64,000 nt of DNA from Marispirochaeta sp963667435 (GTDB taxonomy: Bacteria; Spirochaetota; Spirochaetia; JC444; Marispirochaetaceae). Under the pieces are notes generated by a model. It was not told the origin of the DNA. It saw only the letters and a program-made list of their open reading frames with translations, and searched no databases. Positions 51,703 through 60,631 of the stretch are shown piece after piece. The position numbers were made by a program, and so were the translations under genes. How positions within the stretch are numbered: the stretch's first letter is position 1; each line of letters opens with the position of its first letter. The stretch is from contig OY763414.1 of the NCBI GenBank assembly GCA_963667435.1, forward strand, positions 3,224,001-3,288,000. Direction: 5' to 3'.

Positions 51703-52656
51703 TTTACCCGTCAGATCGAGAAGCAGTTTCCGGGTAAAACCCTCCCGGAGACCGGAAATTTCATCACGGGCGCGGCGGGTATAGAGCAGGGAGAGTTCCT
51801 CTGCCCGCTCTATACCTCCTGCTGTCCGTATTATTTCTGCGGCGTTTTTAAGGGTTTCTTCGGAGTATGGAGGAGAACTGAGTTCCTGTTTCAAGCTGTC
51901 GCCATGAGGTCCTGAAAGTGTGTAGAGAACCGGGGCTGTAAAGATTCCGGTGGCAAGATCCCGTGCTACTGGCTTTCCGGTTGCAAATTCAGTACCGTTA
52001 AAATCGAGGAGATCATCCTGTACCTGAAACGCCATGCCAAGGTTGTATCCGAATCTTCTGAATCTCTGAACGGTGTCTGTCGTGCAGCCGCTGTGATTTG
52101 CTCCCAGGTAAAGAGAAGCAGTGATCAGCGCGGCGGTTTTTGCGCATATTTTCCGTTTGTATCTTCGCATACTTTCCGAAAGCGAGTACTGGTCTCTGTT
52201 CTGATTAATCTCACCTTCGCAAATACGTTCAACCGCCCTGCTGAAACGAATCCCGGAAGTCTTTTCTATGATATCCTCCATCAGGCTGAAGCTGCGGGCA
52301 AAAAGGTAATCCCCAAGAAGCAGGGCGGTTTTTGTCCCCGTATTTACATGCAGGGTGGCTCTGCCTCTTCTGGTTTGCGCATCGTCAAGGATGTCGTCGT
52401 GTACCAGGGTTGCAAGATGCAGTAATTCCACAGCCGCGGCAAGCTGATACAGGTCTTCCTGGTTTTTCTCTCCGTACCAGCCGCTTAGCAGAACCAGGGA
52501 GGGGCGGAGCATTTTTCCGCCCCCCTCAATGAGGCTAATATTACTGTCGGCAATTAAAGGCGAGCCTTTATGCGCGGAATCAATGAGAATTTCCCGGACT
52601 CTGTCCAGTCCCCTGTTCAGTTCCGGGTTTTCCCACAGACGCTTTCTATCAGGCAT
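51682..52656 (-). CDS. Polyprenyl diphosphate synthase
   Basis: 324 residues of the trans-isoprenyl synthase family. First aspartate-rich motif LVHDDILDDAQTRRGRATLH, second FQVQDDLLDF; GGGKMLRPSLVLLSGW is the IPP-binding N-terminal part. It lengthens a C15/C20 prenyl diphosphate by isopentenyl diphosphate units, probably for quinone or undecaprenyl chains. The residues before the first DDxxD are not bulky, so a long-chain product is possible. It is the last gene after the NDH-2 gene, 8 bases downstream, which fits quinone metabolism. Confidence 0.88.
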   Translation of the reverse strand: MPDRKRLWENPELNRGLDRVREILIDSAHKGSPLIADSNISLIEGGGKMLRPSLVLLSGWYGEKNQEDLYQLAAAVELLHLATLVHDDILDDAQTRRGRATLHVNTGTKTALLLGDYLFARSFSLMEDIIEKTSGIRFSRAVERICEGEINQNRDQYSLSESMRRYKRKICAKTAALITASLYLGANHSGCTTDTVQRFRRFGYNLGMAFQVQDDLLDFNGTEFATGKPVARDLATGIFTAPVLYTLSGPHGDSLKQELSSPPYSEETLKNAAEIIRTAGGIERAEELSLLYTRRARDEISGLREGFTRKLLLDLTGKLLIRTS

Positions 52657-52664
52657 ACGGTCCC

Positions 52665-54824
52665 TTAAGTTTTAGCCTTTTTCTTCCGTTTTACCGGTTC
52701 TCCACCATATATATGGTAACGCTGTACTATCTTGAGTGAACGCCACTGCCGGTCGATGAAGGGCATTACGTAATGATCCAGTCCGAAAGATCGTCCGGCT
52801 CCACTTAGCATCACTACCGCTGCAAATATAAACCAGAGCTGATTCCAGCTGAACATTCCGGAAAAAATAAAGACAAAGCACATGATTATTGAAACACCTG
52901 CAGCGGGGAAGGTGAAAAGTCCTCCAATCAGAGCAAGGCCAATCAGCACTTCAGTTGAAACAACCATCGTCTGGAAAATCTGGAATGGTATATGGGAGGC
53001 GATACTGTCCATAAAGGTCTGGCGAAACCATGTCACAAAAGCAGAATCATGGGGGATAATGGTTTTTGTTGTATCCCAGACCAGGCCGAAGGCATTGTGT
53101 ACCGCATCAACGGCATTGTTGACCACGTCGCCGGCGGCGTCGGAGGCAGCACTGACGGTATCCGCTGCGGCATGGGCGGTTTCTTCCACCATGTCGCTTG
53201 CGGCGCTTACCGTGTCTGCGGCTGCCTGAACGGCGGGTTCCGCCATGTCGCTTGCCGCACTCACCGCTTCAGCCGCTGTTTCCACAGCAGCTTCAGAGGC
53301 TGCGCTGCCGGCATCTGCTACTGCGGCAATTCCCGCCTGAACAACTCCATGGCTGAACATCCATGCTGATTTTGTACCTGAGGAAAAGGACAGCCAGCCT
53401 TCTCCGATTTTATTGACACCTTCAACCAGCCACATAAGGCCAAGCCACACGCGCAGCGGCACGGCCCAGAACCCCTGAGGGCGGTAAGAAAGGTGATTGT
53501 GGAGAAAAGTTCTTCCGTCTTCCATATGGAAAAACTCATGCTTTATGTAACCCCAGCATGCATTTATACCGGCAATACCGAAGAGATAATGAAGGTTCAC
53601 CATGTGTTTGGTAGCCATGGCCATCATGCCGCTGGTTTTTAATCCCATGGCATTAGATACGCAGTACCGGCTGCCGATGGAAACCATGAACCCGTGGTAG
53701 TTGGATTTAAAGGGCTTCTTTTTTCCGCCTTTTATGGAGGCGGCAATGTTTTCTGCCGCTGTTTCTCCGGTCTGCATGGCGGTTTCGACTATCTGTGGAA
53801 GAACCTTGCCTTCCTCTACAAACCACATATTGTCACCTACTGCATAAATGGCAGGGTCCTCTGCGGTCTGCATGAATTCATCCACGAGAATTCTTCCGCG
53901 TTTACCAACGATATAGGTTTCATCTTCTTCGAAGCGGCAACCGCACATACCATGGATTCCTTCCGAGCTGGCATATGAGCACTCACCCCGGGCGGTGTGG
54001 CCTTTTTCAAGAGTGGTGCGGCTGGTAAATTCGGAACCGTGGATCCCGCAGGTCCATACGAATGTCTCTGTTGACAGGGATCCTCCGTCTTTGAAGATAA
54101 CCAGGTTTTCTTCTGCAGCGACGATAGGTGAATTGAGGCGTATTTCCACCCCTTTTTTACGAAGGTATTTTTCAGTTTTCTTTCTGAGAGGTTCCTCTAT
54201 AATAGGGAGAATTCTGTCCATTGCCTCGGCGATGACAATTTTTACGTCCGCGGGGTCAATGTTGTATCGTCTGCACAGAACATCTCTGCGTTCCATAAAT
54301 TCACCGGCAAGTTCAATTCCAGTGAAGCCGGCTCCCGCAACCACAAATGTAAGCATCTGCTGACGAATCTCATCATTCGGCTCTTTTGCGGCGAGTCTGT
54401 AGCGTTCCTCACAATGCTGCCTTATACGGATTGCATCTTCCAGTGACCACAACGAGAACGAGTTTTCCTGAATTCCCTGAATATCAAAAAATTCCGGTGC
54501 ACCACCAGTGGCAAGAATCAGGTAGTCATAGGGGTAGGTTGCCTTATCGGAAATAAGTTCTTTCTTTTCTGTATCCAGGCCTTTGATAACATCAGTTGCC
54601 ATGTTGATCCGTGAGCCTGAAAAAATTCTGTCGTATGAAATCATGACGGAATCGGGATCAACCCGCGATCCGGCTACTTCATGCAGTTCAGTCATAAGGG
54701 TATGATAGGTGTTTTTGTCGATAAGGGTGATGTCGACTTCAGGATCTTTCTTAAAGATCTTACTGAGTCTCATTGCGGCAGTTATGCCACCGTATCCACC
54801 GCCCATGATAACAATCCGTTTCAT
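52665..54824 (-). CDS. NDH-2-type NADH dehydrogenase fused to a DoxX-like membrane domain
   Basis: 719 residues. N-terminus (1-400): type II NADH:quinone oxidoreductase with FAD motif MGGGYGGITAAM, NAD motif VVAGAGFTGIELAGE and the C-terminal FAD motif AIYAVGDNMW; it carries a cysteine-bearing insert (GECSYASSEGIHGMCGC, about 280-296) not typical of Ndh. From about 455: DoxX-like helices (VPLRVWLGLMWLVEGVNKIGEG; STEVLIGLALIGGLFTFPAAG; WFIFAAVVMLSGAGRSFGLD). Between the first and second DoxX helix lie four 18-residue Ala-rich repeats (513-584). It oxidises NADH with a membrane quinone. GAAGGAG lies before ATG 54824, and a good promoter is 88 bases upstream. Confidence 0.88.
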   Translation of the reverse strand: MKRIVIMGGGYGGITAAMRLSKIFKKDPEVDITLIDKNTYHTLMTELHEVAGSRVDPDSVMISYDRIFSGSRINMATDVIKGLDTEKKELISDKATYPYDYLILATGGAPEFFDIQGIQENSFSLWSLEDAIRIRQHCEERYRLAAKEPNDEIRQQMLTFVVAGAGFTGIELAGEFMERRDVLCRRYNIDPADVKIVIAEAMDRILPIIEEPLRKKTEKYLRKKGVEIRLNSPIVAAEENLVIFKDGGSLSTETFVWTCGIHGSEFTSRTTLEKGHTARGECSYASSEGIHGMCGCRFEEDETYIVGKRGRILVDEFMQTAEDPAIYAVGDNMWFVEEGKVLPQIVETAMQTGETAAENIAASIKGGKKKPFKSNYHGFMVSIGSRYCVSNAMGLKTSGMMAMATKHMVNLHYLFGIAGINACWGYIKHEFFHMEDGRTFLHNHLSYRPQGFWAVPLRVWLGLMWLVEGVNKIGEGWLSFSSGTKSAWMFSHGVVQAGIAAVADAGSAASEAAVETAAEAVSAASDMAEPAVQAAADTVSAASDMVEETAHAAADTVSAASDAAGDVVNNAVDAVHNAFGLVWDTTKTIIPHDSAFVTWFRQTFMDSIASHIPFQIFQTMVVSTEVLIGLALIGGLFTFPAAGVSIIMCFVFIFSGMFSWNQLWFIFAAVVMLSGAGRSFGLDHYVMPFIDRQWRSLKIVQRYHIYGGEPVKRKKKAKT
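53073..53288 (-). repeat. Four 54-base repeats coding 18-residue Ala-rich units
   Basis: Residues 513-530, 531-548, 549-566 and 567-584 of the NDH-2/DoxX protein are units with the core AADTVSAASDM. The two central units are closest to each other; the last is the most altered. An 18-residue period fits five turns of an amphipathic helix. Confidence 0.8.
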
Positions 54825-54911
54825 ATGTAACAGCTCCTTCGAGTAAAATAATTCAAAGAAATATTTATTAACAAGGTTTACATGAAACGTTATTCGGTAT
54901 TTATTTATCCA

Positions 54912-54940
54912 ATTATAGGATAAAGAAGAACGTGAGTCAA
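54912..54940 (-). promoter_or_regulatory. Sigma-70 promoter of the NDH-2 gene
   Basis: On the minus strand: TTGACT (54940-54935), a 17-base spacer and TATAAT (54917-54912), followed by the NDH-2 start at 54824. The leader contains TTGTTAATAAATATTTC, which faintly recalls a Rex (NADH-sensing) half-site, but this is weak. Confidence 0.85.
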
Positions 54941-54977
54941 TGAAATTGATAAAAACAGTCAGGAACTGCCGGTTTTT

Positions 54978-56879
54978 TCAGGCAAATATTTCCAGTATAA
55001 GGCTGTTGTATTTATCTGCAATAACATGACGCTTGATTTCCTGCTTCTGGGAAAGCTCATCCCCGACTTCAAAGGGTTTACTTATCAGTCTGAAGCGGTT
55101 TATGCGTTCAAATGCTTTAAAACCGTTTTTTCCGCACACCAGGTTTCGTATTTCGGAATCAATCAGTTCATTGATTTCGGGAGCGGCAAACAGATCTTCC
55201 TGATTCATTACAGTAAGGTTGATCTCTTCCGCATAAGACTGAAGAGCATCAAGTTCGGGAACGATAAGTGCTGCAAGGAAGCGCTGATCCTGCCCGAGAA
55301 GCATGCTCTGGGCTATATACGGAGATTCCTGCATTTTCTGTTCAATTGGCAGGGGCTCAACATTTTCACCACCCCGGAGGACTATGGTATCTTTAACACG
55401 GCCCACAATGGCCAGTTCATTGTTATGGGTCAGCATTCCCAGATCCCCGGTGTTCAGCCAGCCATCTGCCGACAGGATGGAGAGGGTGAGCTGCTCCTGC
55501 TTGTAGTATCCCCGCATTACCTGTGGCCCTTTTGCATAGACAATGCCCTTGCTTCCGGGGGGCAGTACATTGCCGTTGTCATCCCTGATCTCAATGAGTG
55601 TCCCCGGGAAAACAGGACCGATTGTTCCCGGTACCGGATGCCACTGGGAACGCACCCCGAGGACCGGAGCGGTTTCGGTAAGACCGTATCCTTCAAGCAG
55701 CAGGATGCCTGCAGCAGAGAAGAATTTGTCCACTGATTTCGGCAGAGCTCCTCCGCCGGATATTCCTGCAATAAAACGGCCGCCCAGCTTTGCCTTGATT
55801 TTTGAGAAAACCAGCAGATCTCCCAGGGCTTTAAATGGGTACAGCAATGCAAAGGGGATTATGGCGGTAAGGATATCAAGAATACGAATACGCCGATGAA
55901 ACTGGGGAAGTCTTCCGTAAAGCCGATCCCGGAAGCCTGTCCAGGCCCCTGCGGCAGACACGAAAAAGTAGAAGAGAAGCTTTTTTGCCCCACCTTCACT
56001 GTTTATGTTGCGGTAAATACCTGCCTGAACCGCTTCCCAGATTCTGGGGACTGAGGCCATCCAGGTCGGTTTTATGGTCTGCATGTCTCCCAACATTATT
56101 TTGCCAACCGGTTTTGAGTAGGCCAGGGCGGATCCCCATCCGGTGGCAACATACTGCATGATACGTTCAAATGAGTGCCAGACTGGCAGTACGCAGAGCC
56201 AGATATCTTCCAGGCCGGTATGCAGTAGCTGGGGAACATTTTCCACCTGATGAAGGAAGTTCCCATGGGTAAGAACAACTCCCTTGGGAACTCCTGTTGT
56301 TCCGGATGTAAAAATCAGAGTGGCTACATCGTCTCTTTGTCCCGCCTCAATAGACGACTCAATAGGTTCCGGGTTTTTTTCGAACAGTTTTCTGCCTTTT
56401 TCCATTATATCCTGAAAGGTGTGGAGCTTTACTCCCATCCAGGTTGAGGCTTTTTCTCCGGAATCAAAGATTATAACATGCTTTATCTGGCCGAGATCTT
56501 TCTTGTGAGCGGAAAGTTTTGCAAGCTGGGCTTCGTTTTCCACGATAACCACCCGGCAGTCGGAGAATGAAAGAATATAGCTGATCTCCTCTGCAGTGGA
56601 ATCACATCCCCGGGGCACATCGGCTGCACGCAGGGCATGGACCGCAATGTCGCTTATAAACCACTCTCTGCGGTTCTCGCTTATGAGGCCTACATGATCT
56701 CCTTCTTTTACACCCAGATCATGCAGTCCAGCTGCCATTGCCTTGAACTCCGCGGCAAACTCTCTGAACAGGGTCGGCTGAAACACCCCTTCAGAGTTTT
56801 TGCTGTATTGAACCGGTGCTTCCGGATGCTCAGATGCAAAATGCAGAATACGCTTGGGCAGGGTAGCAGGTGTTTCCAC
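54978..56879 (-). CDS. Long-chain acyl-CoA synthetase
   Basis: 633 residues of the AMP-forming ligase family. P-loop-like motif IFTSGTTGVPKGVVLTHGN, then LEGYGLTETAPVL, GWLNTGDLGML and KDTIVLRGGENVEP with the catalytic lysine region near the C-terminus (LSQKQEIKRHVI). It turns fatty acids into acyl-CoA with ATP. It has a segment of hydrophobic character (LTAIIPFALLYPFKALGDLL), typical of the long-chain FACL subgroup, so membrane contact is likely. Single gene; a terminator of the amino-acid ABC operon lies just upstream. Confidence 0.9.
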   Translation of the reverse strand: METPATLPKRILHFASEHPEAPVQYSKNSEGVFQPTLFREFAAEFKAMAAGLHDLGVKEGDHVGLISENRREWFISDIAVHALRAADVPRGCDSTAEEISYILSFSDCRVVIVENEAQLAKLSAHKKDLGQIKHVIIFDSGEKASTWMGVKLHTFQDIMEKGRKLFEKNPEPIESSIEAGQRDDVATLIFTSGTTGVPKGVVLTHGNFLHQVENVPQLLHTGLEDIWLCVLPVWHSFERIMQYVATGWGSALAYSKPVGKIMLGDMQTIKPTWMASVPRIWEAVQAGIYRNINSEGGAKKLLFYFFVSAAGAWTGFRDRLYGRLPQFHRRIRILDILTAIIPFALLYPFKALGDLLVFSKIKAKLGGRFIAGISGGGALPKSVDKFFSAAGILLLEGYGLTETAPVLGVRSQWHPVPGTIGPVFPGTLIEIRDDNGNVLPPGSKGIVYAKGPQVMRGYYKQEQLTLSILSADGWLNTGDLGMLTHNNELAIVGRVKDTIVLRGGENVEPLPIEQKMQESPYIAQSMLLGQDQRFLAALIVPELDALQSYAEEINLTVMNQEDLFAAPEINELIDSEIRNLVCGKNGFKAFERINRFRLISKPFEVGDELSQKQEIKRHVIADKYNSLILEIFA

Positions 56880-56959
56880 GACAACCTCCGGGAGCTTTTT
56901 TGAACCAGTATTTATGCTATCATGGCTTGGACCGTTTGCAAAGCTTAGATTTTATAGAC

Positions 56960-56985
56960 AAAAAAGCCGCTTCATGGAAGCGGCT
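56960..56985 (-). terminator. Terminator of the amino-acid ABC operon
   Basis: On the minus strand AGCCGCTTC pairs with GAAGCGGCT over a three-base loop (56965-56985), followed by a run of T (A run at 56960-56964 on the plus strand). It lies ten bases behind the ATPase stop. Confidence 0.9.
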
Positions 56986-56994
56986 GTACAGATA

Positions 56995-57726
56995 TTAAAG
57001 GATGTGTTCCAGGAAGCGTTTGGTTCGTTCCTCTTTGGGGTTTGAAAAAAGCTCTTCCGGAGGGGATATTTCAACTATCTGCCCTCCATCCATAAATACA
57101 ACTTTATCCGCTGCTGCTTTGGCAAACCCCATTTCGTGGGATACAACCAGCATGGTCATTCCTTCCTTTGCAAGATCCTGCATGACATCAAGAACTTCCT
57201 TGATCATTTCGGGATCCAGGGCGGATGTGGGTTCATCAAAGAGCATTACCTTGGGTTCCATGGCAAGGGCTCTGGCAATTGCAACCCGTTGCTGCTGTCC
57301 TCCGGACAGCTGTTCCGGCCAGGCTTCTTCCTTGTCGGAGAGCCCGACTTTCTCAAGCAGCTGCCGAGCCTTTGCCTCCGCATCCTGGCGGGCTATACCT
57401 TTAACATTCCTCGGGCCGAGGGATATGTTGTCCAGTACCCGAAGGTGGGGAAAGAGGTTGAAGCTCTGGAACACCATTCCAACCTCTTCGCGGATTTTAC
57501 GAATGTCCGCTTTGTGTCCGGTAACTTTGTCGTCGTCAATCCAGATATCACCTTCGGTAAGATGTTCAAGACGATTCACCGAGCGAAGAAGGGTGCTTTT
57601 TCCCGAACCTGACGGACCGATAATCAGAACTACTTCTCCGGGCTGGACATCAAGGCTGGCGCCCCTGAGAGCCTGAACGGTGTTGAAGGTTTTAACTGCG
57701 TTCTCTATACGTATTCTGGGTTTCAT
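56995..57726 (-). CDS. Polar amino-acid ABC transporter ATPase (GlnQ-like)
   Basis: 243 residues. Walker A GPSGSGKST, Q-loop MVFQSFNLFPHL, signature LSGGQQQRVAIARAL, Walker B VMLFDEPTSALDP, H-loop VVSHEMGFAKAAAD. The NLFPHLRVLDNISLGP block is characteristic of the glutamine/histidine/glutamate family. Overlaps the permease stop by four bases. Drives uptake with the two genes upstream. Confidence 0.94.
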   Translation of the reverse strand: MKPRIRIENAVKTFNTVQALRGASLDVQPGEVVLIIGPSGSGKSTLLRSVNRLEHLTEGDIWIDDDKVTGHKADIRKIREEVGMVFQSFNLFPHLRVLDNISLGPRNVKGIARQDAEAKARQLLEKVGLSDKEEAWPEQLSGGQQQRVAIARALAMEPKVMLFDEPTSALDPEMIKEVLDVMQDLAKEGMTMLVVSHEMGFAKAAADKVVFMDGGQIVEISPPEELFSNPKEERTKRFLEHIL

Positions 57727-58514
57727 TTTCTCTTCATCCTGTCTTCCATTATGGCAACCAGCTTGGATAGGGCCAGGGTAAATACAAGATAAACCAGGGC
57801 AACAATGGCATAAGTTTCCAGGGAGAGGAAGGTTCGGGCTACATATTCTCTTCCCCGTCTGAGGATATCTCTCAGCGCAATAACCGAAACAAGGGAAGAG
57901 TCCTTCAGCATGGCAATAAACTCGTTACCGATAGCCGGGAGGATTACCTTGATCGTCTGAGGCAGAATTACCAGCCGTAATGCCTGTCCGCGGGAAAGCC
58001 CCAGAGCCAGGGCCGCTTCCATCTGTCCTTTGGGAATAGATTGAATACCTGCTCTGAATATTTCACCCATGTATGCACCGTAACAGATGGAAAGGGCTAT
58101 GATTGCGGCTATTTCACCTTCAAGGTGAAACCAGCGGCCCAGGGCAAAGTAGATAAAAATCAACTGAACCAGCAGGGGGATACCACGGATAAGCTCTATG
58201 TAGATTCCAGCCATGAGGTTGAAAAACCGCATTCGTGATATCTGACCGAGACCGGTAAAAAGGCCGATGAAGACAGAACCTATAATTGCAAAGACTGTCA
58301 CTGTGAAGGTAACAGGAATACCCTTTGAGACAACCTTGATGATCTGGCTGTAGGATTCATCTGCAAAAAGGAAAAGGCTTCCCAGCAGAACAATAGAGAG
58401 AATAAAGGTGATGCGCCAGGAGTCAAGAATCCGGCGTTCGCTTTTTACGGGAATGAGGGCCCCGTCGGTTACCTCGATGCGGGGCCCCTTTGCCGGCTGG
58501 TCTATCGCAGCCAT
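57723..58514 (-). CDS. Polar amino-acid ABC transporter permease
   Basis: 263 residues. A longer N-terminus than usual, then five membrane helices with the family signature YIELIRGIPLLVQLIFIYF and the EAA-type loop GQMEAALALGLSRGQALRLVILPQ. One permease gene only, so a homodimer is expected. Its 5' end overlaps the binding-protein gene by 13 bases. Confidence 0.93.
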   Translation of the reverse strand: MAAIDQPAKGPRIEVTDGALIPVKSERRILDSWRITFILSIVLLGSLFLFADESYSQIIKVVSKGIPVTFTVTVFAIIGSVFIGLFTGLGQISRMRFFNLMAGIYIELIRGIPLLVQLIFIYFALGRWFHLEGEIAAIIALSICYGAYMGEIFRAGIQSIPKGQMEAALALGLSRGQALRLVILPQTIKVILPAIGNEFIAMLKDSSLVSVIALRDILRRGREYVARTFLSLETYAIVALVYLVFTLALSKLVAIMEDRMKRK

Positions 58515-59245
58515 TTCTTGATCAGTTCATCCCGTTTGCCGGAATCAATAACCTTCTTCAGGCCGGCATTGATTTTATTCAGGAGATCGGTATTTCCCTT
58601 CTGTACGGCTATACCGTAGTACTCTTCGGTAAAGGGCTCGCCGACAATCTTGAGTTTCCCTTTGTAATTGTCGTTGGCAAGAACATAATCAGCAGCAACC
58701 GGGGAGTCACAGACAACACCTTCAACATTGCCGTTCATCAGATCTTCCACTGCAAGGCCGATCTCATCGTAGGTTTTACGTTCCACTCCGGCAACAGCTT
58801 CCACAGCGAAATCACCGGTGGTTCCAATCTGGACGCCTACTGTCATGCCTTTCATCTCTTCCAGGGTTGTTACTCCGTTGAGGTCGGATTTTACGATCAG
58901 GATCTGACCTGCATTAATGTAGGGGTCGGAGAAGTCCATTGTCTTTTTGCGCTCATCGGTGATGGTTACCGAAGAAAGCACGCCATCATATGCACCATTG
59001 GCAAGTCCTGCAAAGATTCCGTCCCAGGCTGTATTGCGGATTTCATATTCAAACCCGCCTTCCTTGGCGATCTCTGCCATAAGGTCGATGTCAAAACCAA
59101 CCATATCGCCGTTCTCATCGATAAATTCCATGGGAGCCCAGGCAACGTCGGAGGCAATTACAATCTTGTCCTCCTTCTTGCATCCGCTTACTGCCACGAG
59201 CAGAATTAGCAAAATTGTAATAAACAGGGCACTTCGTTTAAACAT
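58502..59245 (-). CDS. Polar amino-acid ABC transporter binding lipoprotein
   Basis: 247 residues. Lipobox in LILLVAVSGCKKEDK, so lipid-anchored. SBP_bac_3 fold: VIASDVAWAPMEFIDENGDMVGFDIDLM at the N-terminus (about 30-57), DGVLSSVTITDERKKTMDFSDPYI, and VGVQIGTTGDFAVE. The Arg/Asp contacts (DER, and the later D) are those of amino-acid binders. The exact amino acid is not readable. First gene of its operon. Confidence 0.93.
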   Translation of the reverse strand: MFKRSALFITILLILLVAVSGCKKEDKIVIASDVAWAPMEFIDENGDMVGFDIDLMAEIAKEGGFEYEIRNTAWDGIFAGLANGAYDGVLSSVTITDERKKTMDFSDPYINAGQILIVKSDLNGVTTLEEMKGMTVGVQIGTTGDFAVEAVAGVERKTYDEIGLAVEDLMNGNVEGVVCDSPVAADYVLANDNYKGKLKIVGEPFTEEYYGIAVQKGNTDLLNKINAGLKKVIDSGKRDELIKKWLR

Positions 59246-59310
59246 TCTTTGTTCTCCTTGAGAATCAGTTAATTTATATCAAGATAGGTTATTTCCTGTT
59301 AGGAAGTCAA

Positions 59311-59343
59311 TAAAAAAACCGCTCTCCCTGAAAGGTGAGCGGT
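59311..59343 (-). terminator. Terminator of the PpiC-type gene
   Basis: On the minus strand ACCGCTC (59343-59337) pairs with GAGCGGT (59324-59318), with a partly paired inner part, followed by seven T. It separates the peptidyl-prolyl isomerase gene from the ABC operon. Confidence 0.88.
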
Positions 59344-59363
59344 CTTAATTCGGGAAAAATCGG

Positions 59364-60494
59364 TTAGTCGGCCGACTGGGGTTCCGGTGCTGCTGCAGGA
59401 GCAGGCTTCAGATCCGGGCGCAGTATCTTTATATCTGATGCCTTCTGGGCATTTACCAGGTATTCCTGGAAAATCATCTGCTGCTTCTGCTGCAGTGCCT
59501 GGGTCTGCAGGGATTCTTTCACCTGCTCGAAGGTTGGCAGCCAGGGATCTTTTTTGCCTTCTACCTTTATTATATGGTAGCCGAAACTTGTTTCGACGAT
59601 GCCGCTGATTTCTCCCGGGTTCAGGGCAAAAGCTGCGTCTGCGAAGGGTTTTACCATTTTATCCGCAGGGAAAAATCCCAGGTCCCCGCCGTTTACGTTT
59701 GAAGGACCTTCTGACTTTTCTTTGGCCAGTTCGGCAAAGTCTGCACCGTTGGCCAGTTCCTGCTGAATTGCTTCTATTTTCGTAAGCGCATTCGCTTTCT
59801 GTTCTTCGGTGGCGTTTTCGGGGACTTTAATAAGAATATGTCTGGCGTGGACGGTTTCGGGCTGGGTTATCTTATCAAGATTGGCGTTATATGCCCTGCG
59901 AAGTTCATCATCGGTAACCTGAACATCCCGGATTATCTCCTGCTGAAGCTTGAATACCTGAAGACTCTGGGTAATCTCCTTGCGTAGACGTTCCAGGGTA
60001 TAGCCCTTAGCATTTAGTTCCTGCTTGAATGCTTCTTCTGTCGGGTACTGATCCTGCACTTTCTGCATTTCCACGTCCACTCTGTCGGGGTCAACGGAGA
60101 GGTTTAGATCCCTGAATTTCTGCAGCAATACGTATTTGGTGATCATGGCCTGCAGGACCTGTTTTTCGAGGACACTTTCCTGATCCGGGGTAAGTGTTTT
60201 TCCAGTCTGCAGGGTGTAGTTCATTTTGTTGTTTTTCATCTGGGAATCAAAGGCTTCTTCCGTGATGGATTCTCCGTTAACCGTTGCAACCGCCCCGGTA
60301 TTTACTGTCAGAGAGGAACGCTTTTTCTGCTGCTCCTCGCTTGCGGCCGGTGCCTGCTGTGCAGTTACGGTGTTTTCCGGCGCAGACGGAGTCTCTGCTT
60401 TTTCTTTCTGTCCACCTGCAAAAAGGGGTGCAGAAAGGCCTGCAAGCAGAAGAAAAAGGCTCAGGTATTTACATGGCTTGGTTTGCAAAATCAT
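59364..60494 (-). CDS. Exported peptidyl-prolyl isomerase (PpiC/SurA-like)
   Basis: 376 residues. A signal peptide (YLSLFLLLAGLSAPLFA, mature GGQKEKAET), a Pro/Ala/Gln-rich linker, a SurA-type helical chaperone part (about 70-210; EAFDSQMKNNKMNYTLQTGK) and one parvulin domain (about 215-315; ARHILIKVPENATEEQ, GDLGFFPADKMVKPFADAAF and FGYHIIKVEGKK). It probably helps outer-membrane or secreted proteins fold in the periplasm. ATG 60494 with AAAGGAG is preferred to the ATG at 60509. Confidence 0.9.
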   Translation of the reverse strand: MILQTKPCKYLSLFLLLAGLSAPLFAGGQKEKAETPSAPENTVTAQQAPAASEEQQKKRSSLTVNTGAVATVNGESITEEAFDSQMKNNKMNYTLQTGKTLTPDQESVLEKQVLQAMITKYVLLQKFRDLNLSVDPDRVDVEMQKVQDQYPTEEAFKQELNAKGYTLERLRKEITQSLQVFKLQQEIIRDVQVTDDELRRAYNANLDKITQPETVHARHILIKVPENATEEQKANALTKIEAIQQELANGADFAELAKEKSEGPSNVNGGDLGFFPADKMVKPFADAAFALNPGEISGIVETSFGYHIIKVEGKKDPWLPTFEQVKESLQTQALQQKQQMIFQEYLVNAQKASDIKILRPDLKPAPAAAPEPQSAD

Positions 60495-60631
60495 TATCAC
60501 TCCTTTCATTGACCCTAAGACTATAGACCATCTGAGTTGATTTGTCAGGGAGGTGGTTTTGTACTTGACTATATAGATAAGGTATATAGAAATTTACCCA
60601 CAGACAGTAAACTTTTTCAGGAGGCGGTAAA

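Noticed and set aside
53073..53288. Repeat run as a possible CRISPR or tandem satellite
   Set aside because: The repeats are in frame within a protein, have no spacers and diverge at the codon level like protein repeats.
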